Positions 44,200 through 53,359 of a DNA stretch of 64,000 nucleotides are shown piece after piece (within the stretch, counting starts at the first letter, position 1; the number at the start of each line of letters is the position of its first letter). This DNA is from Peptococcaceae bacterium BICA1-7. Lineage in GTDB: Bacteria; Bacillota; Desulfotomaculia; Desulfotomaculales; Desulfocucumaceae. The stretch is from NCBI GenBank assembly GCA_000802095.1, contig JUEB01000026.1:124001-188000 (forward strand), read 5' to 3'. The notes below the pieces were generated by a model. The model was not told the origin of the DNA, searched no databases, and was given only the letters and a program-made list of their open reading frames with translations. The translations under genes were made by a program, and so were the position numbers.

Positions 44200-45066
44200 A
44201 TGAACACTCAGGATACGGAAATCCACCTCTTCCTAAAGGGGCTTGTGGAAGGCGTCCTTTTACTAAGAATACCCAAACTTGAAAATCTCCTGAGAGATGC
44301 AGGTTTTACCGTGCCCCCCCGTCCGGCCACTAAAACCCTGCAGGGTAAACCGGGGGTGGGGCAGGAAGTTAAATTGTCAGATGAAGAAGTATTGAAGGTT
44401 ATGCTGACCTTATCCCACGCTTTATTGGTTCTTGACGCAAGAGGGGTGGGGACTGCCACCACCAATGAAGCTATCCGTGGAGTTTTTGTTGACCTTCTCA
44501 AAAAAACTATCATGGCCCATGATGGTTTGATGCTATTGGGAAGCGGAAGGCAGGCCTTTACCCCGGCCCCTCCCGCTACTGCATCGCCCGGCGCCCTGAA
44601 TCTGGGGGAAGTTTATTTGCTATGGGACCAACTGGGTTTCAGACATTCCACTATTGTCCTCCTTGAAACCTATATCAATAACACTAAAGATGTGGAATTA
44701 AAAAAGGAACTGGATTATGGTTTGCACAAAGTAGCCTTTCCCCAATTGGAAAAAATTGAGATGACCCTAAAGAACGAAGGCTTTACCGTCCCGGCCCGCC
44801 CTGTCTCCAGGATGAGACAGCAGCCTGCCGGAAGGATCGGAAAAATCATCTTAAGGGACAGTGAAATACTCAGTATTGTGATTACAGCTACCCAGGTAGC
44901 TTTGGATTTGCACGTGAATTCCCTGGGTTCCAGCTACCGCGGAGATATCAGGGAACTTATAAAGAGTTTTGTTTTTGAGGAAATAGACTATTTGGTGAAA
45001 CTGATAAAGCTGGGTAATAAGCGAAATCTCATGGAATTGCCTCCAAACGTTACAGCAAAAGTTTGA
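44200..45066 (+). CDS. DUF3231-like protein, two tandem helical repeats, copy 1
   Basis: 288 residues from ATG 44200. Two similar halves each contain an L-W-[DE]-x-L element, a helical stretch, DAGFTVPPRP or NEGFTVPARP, and a ferritin-like helix pair. The frame stays open upstream to about 44089 and encodes a matching first element (GEIFCLWDALTASYQIIN), but that extension has no ATG, GTG or TTG. The true N-terminus is therefore unclear; it may be truncated or use a rare start. The DUF3231 assignment rests on pattern recognition. The gene is followed 17 bases later by the second copy's first frame, so both are co-transcribed. Confidence 0.55.
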   Translation: MNTQDTEIHLFLKGLVEGVLLLRIPKLENLLRDAGFTVPPRPATKTLQGKPGVGQEVKLSDEEVLKVMLTLSHALLVLDARGVGTATTNEAIRGVFVDLLKKTIMAHDGLMLLGSGRQAFTPAPPATASPGALNLGEVYLLWDQLGFRHSTIVLLETYINNTKDVELKKELDYGLHKVAFPQLEKIEMTLKNEGFTVPARPVSRMRQQPAGRIGKIILRDSEILSIVITATQVALDLHVNSLGSSYRGDIRELIKSFVFEEIDYLVKLIKLGNKRNLMELPPNVTAKV

Positions 45067-45083
45067 GAAGGAGTGGTAAAAAT

Positions 45084-45233
45084 ATGCAGCTTAAAATTTT
45101 GAAAAAAATACTACCGGCATCCTATACCCTGAACACCGCCCAAAAACCTATGCACTCGGGGGAAATATATCATCTTTGGGAATCCCTGACCGCTTCTCAC
45201 CAGTTGATAAATTCTCTTGAAACTTTCAAATGA
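45084..45233 (+). pseudogene. N-terminal fragment of the second DUF3231-like gene, separated by a frameshift
   Basis: A 49-codon frame with a good ribosome site (GAAGGAG about 10 bases before the ATG). Its product contains HSGEIYHLWESLTASHQLIN, clearly homologous to the first element of copy 1. It stops at TGA in ATGA, overlapping the ATG of the next frame by four bases. Copy 1 reads through this point in one frame. So it is either a frameshift-inactivated gene, two coupled proteins, or a programmed frameshift. Confidence 0.55.
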
Positions 45234-46102
45234 ATACTGACGATAAAGGAATGCATCAGCTTATACAGGTTTTAGCAACCAGTATAAGAAAACAACGCAT
45301 CCCCAAACTGGAAGGTCTTCTCAAAGATGCCGGTTTTACAGTCCCACCCCGATCTGCTTCCAAAACACTCCAGGGAAAGCCGGGGGTTGGCACTGAAGTC
45401 ATACTTTCCGATGAGGAAATCATCAAAGTTATGTTAAACTTATCAGGCGCTTTGATCAATCTTGACGGGCGGGCCATAGCCACTGTCACAACAGAAGAGT
45501 CTATCAGAGATTTGTTTATTGCACTTTTTAAACAAGATATGAAGGAACACGAAGCTATAATTTCTCTCGGAAAGAGCAGGCAGTCCTTTACCCAGCCCCC
45601 TTTGTCAGTGTCCGAACCCAATGGGCCTACCATAGGTGATGCTTACTGGCTCTGGGTTGAAATGGAATTCTACAGGAGTTCCAGTATTATCCTGCTGGAA
45701 TCCTATTTAAACAACACTAATGACAAAGAGCTTAAAAAGCTCCTGGAACATGGCCTGTATAAGATCGCCTATCCCCAGTTAAATAAGCTTGAACAGACTT
45801 TAAAAGCCACTGGATTTACAGTGCCGCCCCGACCGGTATCCAGGATGCATCAGCGGCCTCCCGGGGTAATTGGCCAAATCACTTTATCCGACAGCGAAGT
45901 TGCCAATGTCATAATAACAGCCAGTCAATTTCTTTTAAACCAGCATATCAGGGCATACAGCGCTACCTTTAAAGACCAATACAGGGCAATTTTCAAAGGG
46001 TTCATAATGGAAGAAATAGACAACATTAAAAAGCTCTACAGTCTTGGAAAAACCAGAAATCTCATACTAACTCCTCCTCAAGTCACGTCTAAGAAGGGTT
46101 AG
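45230..46102 (+). CDS. DUF3231-like protein, copy 2 (main frame)
   Basis: 290 residues, co-linear with copy 1 over its full length: DAGFTVPPRSASKTLQGKPGVG matches DAGFTVPPRPATKTLQGKPGVG, and both halves are retained (second half from about YWLWVEMEFYRSSSIILLES). It begins at the ATGA overlap with the short frame upstream. Tandem duplication of the gene is evident; divergence is substantial, so the duplication is old. Function unknown; ferritin-like helical proteins of this family occur in spore formers. Confidence 0.55.
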   Translation: MNTDDKGMHQLIQVLATSIRKQRIPKLEGLLKDAGFTVPPRSASKTLQGKPGVGTEVILSDEEIIKVMLNLSGALINLDGRAIATVTTEESIRDLFIALFKQDMKEHEAIISLGKSRQSFTQPPLSVSEPNGPTIGDAYWLWVEMEFYRSSSIILLESYLNNTNDKELKKLLEHGLYKIAYPQLNKLEQTLKATGFTVPPRPVSRMHQRPPGVIGQITLSDSEVANVIITASQFLLNQHIRAYSATFKDQYRAIFKGFIMEEIDNIKKLYSLGKTRNLILTPPQVTSKKG

Positions 46103-46208
46103 GCCTCTCAAGGCGGTCCAACGTTTTATTTTGTTGTCAATGGTGCAACCCACCGTATCGGCTGCCAATTATTTGCCACCGACAGTTTCGGTATAAACTT
46201 CCTCAAAT

Positions 46209-47387
46209 TCACGGTAATTCAGGCTTAAACCTGACGAAAAAGGTTGTGCCCGTAGGACTGGTTTCTATACTAATAACGGCGTTATGCCTGGCGGCAATAT
46301 TATAACAAACCGCCAACCCCAAGCCTGTCCCATCATCTTTTGTAGTGAAGAAAGGAGTACCTATCTTTTCGAGTACATCGGACTTGATCCCTTTACCTTG
46401 ATCCTGAACTGATAAAACAACCTCCTTGCCGTCCGTGGATGTTCTTATGGTAAGGTTCCCTCCGGGTGACATTGCTTCCATCCCGTTTCGAAAAAGGTTA
46501 AGAATCATCTGGCGGATTTCTTTTTCATCAAGCAATAAGTCCGGGATTTTTTCTAATCTCAGAATAATACTTTTATTTGTTAATATAGCGTCCGCCTGAA
46601 TTAATTGGAACAGGTTCTCTATAATTGTATTTAGGTTCTGTGCTTTTAAATCTAACGTCTTATTTTTAGCCAAAGAGAGAAATTCAGTAATTATTGAATT
46701 TGCCCTGTCAAGTTCATCAATCATCAGATCAAAGCTGCCCTTGTAATGAGTAAACGCCTCTTTATTCCTGTACAGCTGAAGAAAACCACGCACCGTAGTC
46801 ATAGGGTTTCTGACCTCATGTCCGATACCGGCAGCCATTTCCCCTACTAAATTTAACCTGTCAAGGCGGGCCAATTCTCTTTTATACAGCTTTCTTTCGG
46901 TGATATCTGTGATAATAGTTTTGTACACATCTAAAAAAAGATCAGTACTTTTATGCGGGACGCTTAGAAGCTGAACCTGGACAAGAGCGCCATTTTTTCC
47001 CTCAAAGCTTAATTCTGTTATCACTTTTTCATTCGTTTGCTTGCAACGACGCAAATGGTTCAGAAATAACTTTACATCACTCTTAACTATAAAAACCAGC
47101 ATTGGTGTACCAATCAATTGAGATCGTTCTACGCCTATCATAGATGCGCCTGTTAAGTTGATCTCCTGTATACAGCCCTTACAATCAAGAGTGACATAAC
47201 CTACCGGGGCAAAGTCGTAAAGAGCTGCATAGCGATTCCGGGATTCTTCCAACTCTTCAAGGGTTTCCTGCAGCGCCTGGCACTTTGCCTCAAAATCCAG
47301 CTGCCTGGTTTCCAAATCATCTCTCAGTCGCTGAACTTCAACGGATTGCATCATCCCACTCTGGGCACTCTTTTCAGGCAGCGCCAA
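46209..47387 (-). CDS. PAS-domain sensor histidine kinase, sporulation-kinase-like
   Basis: 392 residues with no membrane segment. A coiled coil lies at about 10-50, a PAS domain at about 52-170 (YDFAPVGYVTLD) and the dimerisation/His domain near 190 has GIGHEVRNPMTTVRGFLQLY (His acceptor). The ATPase domain at about 260-390 has N-box LFRNGMEAM, VQDQGKGI and FTTKDDGTGLGLAVCYNI. The H-E-V-R-N-P-x-T-x-x-R-G-F-L-Q motif is typical of Spo0F/Spo0A-directed kinases, so it may feed Spo0A. TTG start with GGAGG 8 bases upstream. It follows the CheB/CheR gene by 100 bases. Confidence 0.85.
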   Translation of the reverse strand: MALPEKSAQSGMMQSVEVQRLRDDLETRQLDFEAKCQALQETLEELEESRNRYAALYDFAPVGYVTLDCKGCIQEINLTGASMIGVERSQLIGTPMLVFIVKSDVKLFLNHLRRCKQTNEKVITELSFEGKNGALVQVQLLSVPHKSTDLFLDVYKTIITDITERKLYKRELARLDRLNLVGEMAAGIGHEVRNPMTTVRGFLQLYRNKEAFTHYKGSFDLMIDELDRANSIITEFLSLAKNKTLDLKAQNLNTIIENLFQLIQADAILTNKSIILRLEKIPDLLLDEKEIRQMILNLFRNGMEAMSPGGNLTIRTSTDGKEVVLSVQDQGKGIKSDVLEKIGTPFFTTKDDGTGLGLAVCYNIAARHNAVISIETSPTGTTFFVRFKPELP

Positions 47388-47487
47388 AAATATCGCCTCC
47401 CCGTAGCTAACACTTCCATCTTTGCCAGCAGGCCATCTGTGCTGTTTAGTGAAGAAAATTATCCGCCGGAGGTTTTGCTGAACTTTA

Positions 47488-50400
47488 CTACTTCCTTACT
47501 TGCTCAGTCACGTCTTCAAAGGCCATAAGAATCAATTTGGTTTGGCTATCCGATCCAACAATCCGGCGGGCGTTGACCAGCATCTTCTTGTAGCCGATGT
47601 GCTGAAAATTATGTTCAACTTCAAAATCTTCGAATGCTGTATTTTTACTGAGAATATCCTCTAAAAGCGTCCGTAATTTGGGAATATTCCACTGTCTGTT
47701 TCCCAGATCAAAAATACACTTGCTCACTGTTTCCTCTGGTGAGACCATGAAGGCCTGATAGAAAGCTTTATTCGATGATTTTATATAAAAATCGGCATCG
47801 AGAACCAGGAGTGGTTCCCGCACAGTCCCTACAATCGCTTCCGCATATTCACGAGCCTCCTGGGATAGTTCGAGGCTTTTTTTGACTGAATCAATATTGG
47901 AATAAGTAATGACAACTCCATCTATTTTATTCTCCATGGTCCTGTAGGGGCGGATTTGTACAGAAAACCAGCAACCATACCGGTCTTGCACCTCCTGCTC
48001 TTTGCTAATCAGAGTATCGATCACTTCCAGGACCGCTTTCTCCAAATCAGAGTTGTTGAAATTTGTATTGATATCGGTAATAGGCCTTCCGACGTCAGTG
48101 GCAATCAGGTTAAATGCTTTTTCCGCCGCAGGGTTGAAGCGACGGATCTGCAAACTGTTGCTTAGCATGACGACTGGAATATTGATACTGCGGAATAAAT
48201 TAAACAAATCATTGCCGATTCTGCCTAATTCCAGGTTGCGGTTTTGTACTTCATCGTTTAATGTCATCAATTCTTCATTGGATGACTGAAGCTCTTCTTT
48301 GGCGGTTTCCAACTCTTCATTCATGCTTTGCAATTCTTCGTTGCTCGATTGAATTTCTTCGTTAGCGGCCCGGAGTGCCTCATTAGTGAACTCATGCTTT
48401 TCAATAATGCATTGAAGATTCTCTTTGGTGGCAGCAAGCTCATGTTCCAATCTAATTAGTTGGCTATTTTCGTCTCCCCAAGCCGCCTGTCCCAATCTTA
48501 CCGAAGCCGCACCTTTATTTTCCCCCTCAGGCAAAGCTTGAGGGGGAACTTTCCTAAACAATACCAGGAAGTATTTATCTTTGCCTTGTAGCTCGCCCAT
48601 AGGGATCACGTCAACATTGACACGATTGGAGCGACCATTAAAAAAAACATGCAAACCTTCATCTATAACAGTGATATTCTCCTTCATCGCCTGGTTAATA
48701 GCGCTGTGCAGCCCAAGCGACAAACCGTCCCGGACCATCTTAAAAAGTTTCAGGCTCGGCGTTCCAGATGCAGGTTCGAGATAATCTCCGGTGTGGCCGC
48801 GGAACTGAATTATTTCCAGATCGCTATTAATAATAACTCCTACCGGTGCATAGTGGTTCAGTATAATACGGTCGGCTTCTTCCAGTACGTTATACTTCGG
48901 AACGGCGTCCGGGTGACTGCGGCTGCTTTTTACTCGTCCTTCCATCGTAGCCGCCGCATATTCGCTGGTGGTAAACTCATGTAACGAAGGAGTGGGAACG
49001 GCTTTTTTTGAATAGATTTTGTACTTTTTATCTTCCAGATTAAACAGGTTTGCATATGCCCCAACAGACTCCGAAGAACCCAGAAAAAGAAAACCTTTTT
49101 GCTTCAGAGCGTAATGTAAAACCGGAAAAAGTTTCTTTTGCAGATCCGGCCCGAAATAAATAATGGCATTCCGGCAGCTGATCAGGTCCAACCGGGAGAA
49201 AGGCGGGTCCTTGACCATATTCTGCCTGGCAAATACACACATATCGCGAATGGTCTTAGTGATCTGGTAACCTTTATCCACCTTAACAAAGAAGCGGCGG
49301 AGACGTTCAATTGAAACATCAGCCTTAATGCTTTTTAGATAAATGCCCGTCCGTGCCTTCTCGATGATCGTCTCATTAATATCCGTGGCAAATATCTGTA
49401 TGGGGGTATTGAAGGCTTCATCTCCTAAAAACTCAATCAAAACAATTGCTATTGAATAAGTCTCTTCGCCGGTTGAGCACCCCGGCACCCACACCCTGAC
49501 AGGCTCCTCAGGCGCCCTGTTCTTCATTATGGCTGGAAAAACGAGGTTTTTTAAAGTCTCAAATGCTTCGGGATCCCGGAAGAAGCTAGTGACATTAATC
49601 AAAAGGTCTTGATATAACTCTTTAACTTCAGCCGGGTTTTTCCACAGATAATTGACATAGTCCCCCAGTCTTTCTATCTTGTGCATGACCATTCGCCGCA
49701 AGATACGCCTCTTTATGGTTAATTCTCTATACTCGAAGAAATTTGTGTCACTGGCTTTTTGCAGTATAGAAAATATTTGTTTGAGTTCATTGGCGTCGGA
49801 GGAAAATAACCTGCAATTTTCAGACTTTTTTTCGTCGATCACACAGGAACAAGCTATTTTGGCCAGTTCACAGGCTATTCCTTCTGATGTTAAAATAAAA
49901 TCCACGACACCGGTGGCGATGGCATTGAGCGGCATACTGTCGTACTTTGCCGTTTGTGGTTTTTGCGCAAAGGTGATGCCTCCAACGTTTTTGATTGCTT
50001 TCAATCCCTGGGTGCCGTCTGCAGCTGTTCCTGATAAAATCACACCAATGGCCTTACTGCCTTGTTCTTTTGCCAGTGATTTAAAGAAAAAATCAATTGG
50101 CATAAACTGCCTTTCAGCCCGGGGAATAAGGTTCAGGACTCCTTGGGAAACATACATGGACTTACCAGGTGGAATAATATAGACATGGTCTGATTTCACA
50201 ACAATGCTATCTTCCACCTCGCTGACCACCATAGAGGTATATTTGGAGAGAATGTCGGTTAACAGGCTCCTGTTTTTAGGGTCCAGGTGTTGAACAAGCA
50301 CAAAGGCCATACCGGTTTCGTTAGGCAATTTTTCAAGCAGCTGCATAAAAGCCTCCAAGCCCCCGGCAGAGGCCCCGATACCAACAATGGCGCTGGGTTC

Positions 50401-50580
50401 TTTTCTTGACCAATCATCATTGCCGAATCCTCCAGCTAGTTTGGAAATGGGTTTAACAGCAGGTTGCCTGGAATAGGCGATAGAGTCTTCACCAGTTCTA
50501 CCTACAGTCGTTTCCTGCCGTTTGTCTTTTTTCTCAATATGGTTTTCTTGAACTGAATCTTTCTTATCCAATATATTCAC
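47488..50580 (-). CDS. CheB-CheR fusion protein with PAS domains
   Basis: 1030 residues. A CheB methylesterase domain occupies about 62-245 with the full catalytic triad visible: Ser71 (GIGASAGG), His98 (VQHLD) and Asp188 (GTAADGT). A CheR methyltransferase follows at about 265-530, with R-R-I-L-R-R near 292 and the SAM motif GCSTGEE at 367-373. Then a PAS domain (about 585-690), a long coiled coil with NEELQ/SNEEL repeats (about 715-790) and two further PAS-type domains to the end (the last with FEDVTEQVRK). No receiver or kinase domain is present; the adjacent PAS kinase may supply it. Stand-alone CheB-CheR-PAS proteins regulate stress or sensory pathways rather than chemotaxis. GTG start. 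Confidence 0.88.
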   Translation of the reverse strand: MNILDKKDSVQENHIEKKDKRQETTVGRTGEDSIAYSRQPAVKPISKLAGGFGNDDWSRKEPSAIVGIGASAGGLEAFMQLLEKLPNETGMAFVLVQHLDPKNRSLLTDILSKYTSMVVSEVEDSIVVKSDHVYIIPPGKSMYVSQGVLNLIPRAERQFMPIDFFFKSLAKEQGSKAIGVILSGTAADGTQGLKAIKNVGGITFAQKPQTAKYDSMPLNAIATGVVDFILTSEGIACELAKIACSCVIDEKKSENCRLFSSDANELKQIFSILQKASDTNFFEYRELTIKRRILRRMVMHKIERLGDYVNYLWKNPAEVKELYQDLLINVTSFFRDPEAFETLKNLVFPAIMKNRAPEEPVRVWVPGCSTGEETYSIAIVLIEFLGDEAFNTPIQIFATDINETIIEKARTGIYLKSIKADVSIERLRRFFVKVDKGYQITKTIRDMCVFARQNMVKDPPFSRLDLISCRNAIIYFGPDLQKKLFPVLHYALKQKGFLFLGSSESVGAYANLFNLEDKKYKIYSKKAVPTPSLHEFTTSEYAAATMEGRVKSSRSHPDAVPKYNVLEEADRIILNHYAPVGVIINSDLEIIQFRGHTGDYLEPASGTPSLKLFKMVRDGLSLGLHSAINQAMKENITVIDEGLHVFFNGRSNRVNVDVIPMGELQGKDKYFLVLFRKVPPQALPEGENKGAASVRLGQAAWGDENSQLIRLEHELAATKENLQCIIEKHEFTNEALRAANEEIQSSNEELQSMNEELETAKEELQSSNEELMTLNDEVQNRNLELGRIGNDLFNLFRSINIPVVMLSNSLQIRRFNPAAEKAFNLIATDVGRPITDINTNFNNSDLEKAVLEVIDTLISKEQEVQDRYGCWFSVQIRPYRTMENKIDGVVITYSNIDSVKKSLELSQEAREYAEAIVGTVREPLLVLDADFYIKSSNKAFYQAFMVSPEETVSKCIFDLGNRQWNIPKLRTLLEDILSKNTAFEDFEVEHNFQHIGYKKMLVNARRIVGSDSQTKLILMAFEDVTEQVRK

Positions 50581-50842
50581 CCTATCTGGTAAATTTAATT
50601 TCTAAATGTTTTTGCAATTAATATTTTTATTATACATATCCGGTAAATTACCTTTGGAGAAAAAGTCGATTTTCGCCAAAGATTATTTTTTTATAATACT
50701 GTATCACCCCCAATCCAGAATCCAGACAACCGTCCCGCCAAAAGCGACACCAGGAAGGATGAAAAATTCAGATCATTATTAAACCATAGATCACACAGAG
50801 GCAAAATTTGCTTTATTGGCTGAAAGCGTAATATGTTTTTAC
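50581..50842. repeat. Intergenic region with decayed R4/R3 repeat
   Basis: No gene. 50708-50771 reads AATCCAGAATCCAGACAACC, then CCGCCAAAAGCGACACCAGG, then AAGGATGAAA. 50780-50802 reads AAACCATAGATCACACAGAGG. The order and wording match 63092-63180 (R4 leader followed by the R3 left end), but here the rest of R3 is missing. Confidence 0.6.
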
Positions 50843-50877
50843 ATAAACAGAAGCAGCCCTGGCGGCTGCTTCTGTTT
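50843..50877 (-). terminator. Hairpin behind the CoA-disulfide-reductase gene, right copy of the duplicated element
   Basis: AACAGAAGCAGCC / GGCTGCTTCTGTT arms, 13 bp with one interior irregularity, about 20 bases beyond the stop of the minus-strand gene at 50897. Confidence 0.7.
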
Positions 50878-50896
50878 GGAATAAAGTTGTTATTTT

Positions 50897-52582
50897 TTAA
50901 TCCAGGTCATAGGGCCAGGCCTGAAGGCCCCCCTCCATGTATTTCAGCTCTTTAAAACCTGCGCCGTGCAGAATCCTTAAGGCCTCATAGCTGCGCACTC
51001 CCATGGCGCAGAGCAGCACTATCTCCTTATTCCTGGGAATATCGTCCAGGCGCTCTCTTATATCCCCCAGGGTTACCTGCATAACCCGGTCATCCTCAAT
51101 ATGCTTTGGCGCAAACTGCTGGGGAGTTCTGACGTCCACTATCACGAAATCCTCCCCGCCGTCCAGCTTGGCCTTCATTTCAGCGGCAGTAATTGATGGG
51201 GCCAGGCCCTCAATCTTATTGCGCGCTATATTTGCAGTGTGATGGGCAAGGTCTATAGGGGTAGAGAAAGGCGGAGCATAGCCCAGGTCCACCTCTGCCA
51301 GATCGTCAACAGTGGCTCCGAAGTGAATTGCCGTGGCCACAACATCTATTCTTTTGCTTACCTCTCCGGGACCTATACCCTGGGCCCCCAGTATCTTTCT
51401 GGTATCCTCATCCACAATCATTTTCATGATCACCAGCCCGTGGGAAGGGTGGTAGTGAGTGCGGTCCAGGGCTGAGTTTACCACGGAAATCACTTTAAGT
51501 CCCAGTTCTCTGGCCTGCTGCTCCCCCAGCCCCGTTTTGCCGGCGCTCCAGTTCAGCACCTTCATCACCGAGGTTCCCAGCACTCCTTTAAAAGTGCTTT
51601 TTCTCCCGGTAACGTTGTCCCCGGCCACCCGGCCGTGGCGGTTGGCGTAAGTGGCCATGGGTATGTATACCTTCCGGCCTGAAACAAGGTGAGTATTTTC
51701 AGCACAGTCCCCCACTGCGAATATATCAGGGTCGCTGGTCTGAAGGTGCTGGTTAACCTCTATGGCTCCTGTCTGGCCTATCTTAAGTCCGGCCTTTTTG
51801 GCTATATCAATATTTGGCTTTACTCCTACCGCCAGAATAACCATCTGGGCATCCAGAGTTTCCTCACTGGTGACAACCGAGGAAACTCTCCCCTGGTCAT
51901 CGCCCTGTATTTTCATAACCTTGTGGCCCAGGCGGAATTCAATCCCTTGCTCCTCCAGCCTTAGCGCCATCACAGCCGCCATGTCGCTGTCCAGCATGCC
52001 GGGAAGTATCTGGTCTCTAAGCTCTACCACAGTGACGAATATTTTTTTCTCCCGCAGGGCGTCGGCGGCCTCCATGCCAATAAGGCCTGCCCCTATAACA
52101 ACAGCCTCGCTGACATCATCAATCCGCTCTTTGATCATTTTTGCGTCTGCCGGGTTGTTAAGCCTGTAGACCCCCTTCAAATCAACACCTTCCAGCGGCG
52201 GGGTAAAGGGAGTGGCACCGGTGGCTATAACCAGCTTATCGTAGGGAATTCTTGACAATTCACCAGTGGTTACATTCCTTGCCAGCACTTCTTTCTTTTC
52301 CCGGTCAATTTCGACAGCCTCGTTTCCTGTCAGTACCTTGACTCCCTTTTCTCTCATGAAGTAGGACTCATCCCTGGCCACCCCGTAAGAGGTGCTGAAA
52401 AGGTGTTCAAATTCTCTGACCGACCCGGCCAGATAAAAGGGCATGCCACAGCCTGCATAGGATATGTAACTGTCTTTTTCGATAATGGTTATGTCTGCGT
52501 TGGGGGCGAGGCGGCGCGCTCTTGCCGCTGTTTTTGGGCCTGCGGCCACTCCCCCGATAATTACTATTCTGGCCTCGCTCAT
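50897..52582 (-). CDS. CoA-disulfide reductase-type flavoprotein with C-terminal rhodanese domain
   Basis: 561 residues from ATG 52582 (GGGGGG about 8 bases upstream). An FAD motif RIVIIGGVAAGPKTAARARR starts the protein, the single active-site Cys is in SYAGCGMPFYL near 42, a second Rossmann motif VVIGAGLIGMEAADAL lies near 150, and a dimerisation domain precedes the rhodanese domain (about 460-560) with its catalytic Cys in LLCAMGVRSYEA. This CoADR-Rhd architecture reduces CoA disulfide, CoA persulfide or polysulfide with NAD(P)H. It fits sulfur/redox handling in an anaerobe. Confidence 0.88.
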   Translation of the reverse strand: MSEARIVIIGGVAAGPKTAARARRLAPNADITIIEKDSYISYAGCGMPFYLAGSVREFEHLFSTSYGVARDESYFMREKGVKVLTGNEAVEIDREKKEVLARNVTTGELSRIPYDKLVIATGATPFTPPLEGVDLKGVYRLNNPADAKMIKERIDDVSEAVVIGAGLIGMEAADALREKKIFVTVVELRDQILPGMLDSDMAAVMALRLEEQGIEFRLGHKVMKIQGDDQGRVSSVVTSEETLDAQMVILAVGVKPNIDIAKKAGLKIGQTGAIEVNQHLQTSDPDIFAVGDCAENTHLVSGRKVYIPMATYANRHGRVAGDNVTGRKSTFKGVLGTSVMKVLNWSAGKTGLGEQQARELGLKVISVVNSALDRTHYHPSHGLVIMKMIVDEDTRKILGAQGIGPGEVSKRIDVVATAIHFGATVDDLAEVDLGYAPPFSTPIDLAHHTANIARNKIEGLAPSITAAEMKAKLDGGEDFVIVDVRTPQQFAPKHIEDDRVMQVTLGDIRERLDDIPRNKEIVLLCAMGVRSYEALRILHGAGFKELKYMEGGLQAWPYDLD

Positions 52583-52723
52583 TTTTATTCCCCCCTGCTT
52601 ATATATGCTGCCCGGCATTCTTGCGCTATATCTAGCCTGAGCGCAAAAACTGACAACCCGGATAGTTTAAACACTGGGGTTATTTTAAAACCGCAGAGTA
52701 AATAAGTCAATACCGGAAAATTT

Positions 52724-52752
52724 AAAACAGTACCCTTATGAGGTACTGTTTT
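52724..52752 (-). terminator. Terminator of the CD1247-type gene
   Basis: Perfect arms AAAACAGTACC / GGTACTGTTTT (11 bp) with a T-containing tail on the minus strand, 10 bases beyond the stop. Confidence 0.75.
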
Positions 52753-52762
52753 ACCGATCAGG

Positions 52763-53215
52763 CTAAATGTCATCTTCCTGCAGCGGCATCCGTCCCCTTA
52801 TGTGCTCCGGCTCATCCGCCGCCTGGTAAGTGTCATCGTTAATAAAAACAACTTCATCACAATTGGGACAGGTGACTTCCACTGTGTCGTCATCCTCCAG
52901 CACGACTGAGTCGAAGCATACAACCTCTCCGCACCTTGGGCAGTCAACCTCGAGATATTCCTCTTCTTCCCCGGAATCCTCCGTATCATTGTAGATTCCT
53001 TCCTCGAGGTGGAAAAGATCTTCGTCTATAGATTCCAGGTAGTCCTCCAGTTGGTCCTGGGCCGCTTCCATCTCCTTCAAGGACTGGGCGAACTCGTCCA
53101 GCACCTCAATGATGCCATGTAATATCCGGCCCTCTCTGGAATCAGACTCGATGTTCATCCCGGCCGACAATCCCTGGAGATATGCCACCCTCGACTTAAG
53201 GTCCCTCAAAGACAT
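52763..53215 (-). CDS. CD1247 N-terminal domain protein with zinc-ribbon-like C-terminus
   Basis: 150 residues. The helical N-terminus (SLRDLKSRVAYLQGLSAGMNI) is typical of CD1247 proteins, which in clostridia flank efp or spoIIIA. A very acidic middle follows (EDSGEEEEYLEVD), then two C-x2-C pairs (CPRCGE and CPNCDE) that should bind one zinc, and an acidic tail. Function unknown. ATG start with AAAGGGGG four bases upstream, a site that can be paired by an upstream C-rich arm. Confidence 0.75.
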   Translation of the reverse strand: MSLRDLKSRVAYLQGLSAGMNIESDSREGRILHGIIEVLDEFAQSLKEMEAAQDQLEDYLESIDEDLFHLEEGIYNDTEDSGEEEEYLEVDCPRCGEVVCFDSVVLEDDDTVEVTCPNCDEVVFINDDTYQAADEPEHIRGRMPLQEDDI

Positions 53216-53217
53216 TA

Positions 53218-53277
53218 ACCCCCTTTTATAATTAAGGCTTGGTTATTTCATTGCATATTATTTCTCTATAAGGGGGT
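53218..53277 (-). promoter_or_regulatory. Possible ribosome-site-sequestering hairpin before the CD1247-type gene
   Basis: On the minus strand ACCCCCTTATA (53267-53277) can pair with TATAAAAGGGGGT (53218-53230), which includes the Shine-Dalgarno sequence of the gene starting at 53215. Seven consecutive pairs plus three across a two-base bulge. Confidence 0.4.
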
Positions 53278-53359
53278 TTTTAAACATATATTTCCTAGCT
53301 AATGGTGTATTTCCGATTGGTCGGAGGGGCCGAAGATGTTCGGGAATGCCCCTTAGCAA

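Noticed and set aside
44860-52618. Prophage or integrative element
   Set aside because: No integrase, attachment site, phage structural or conjugation genes are present in the accessory block.
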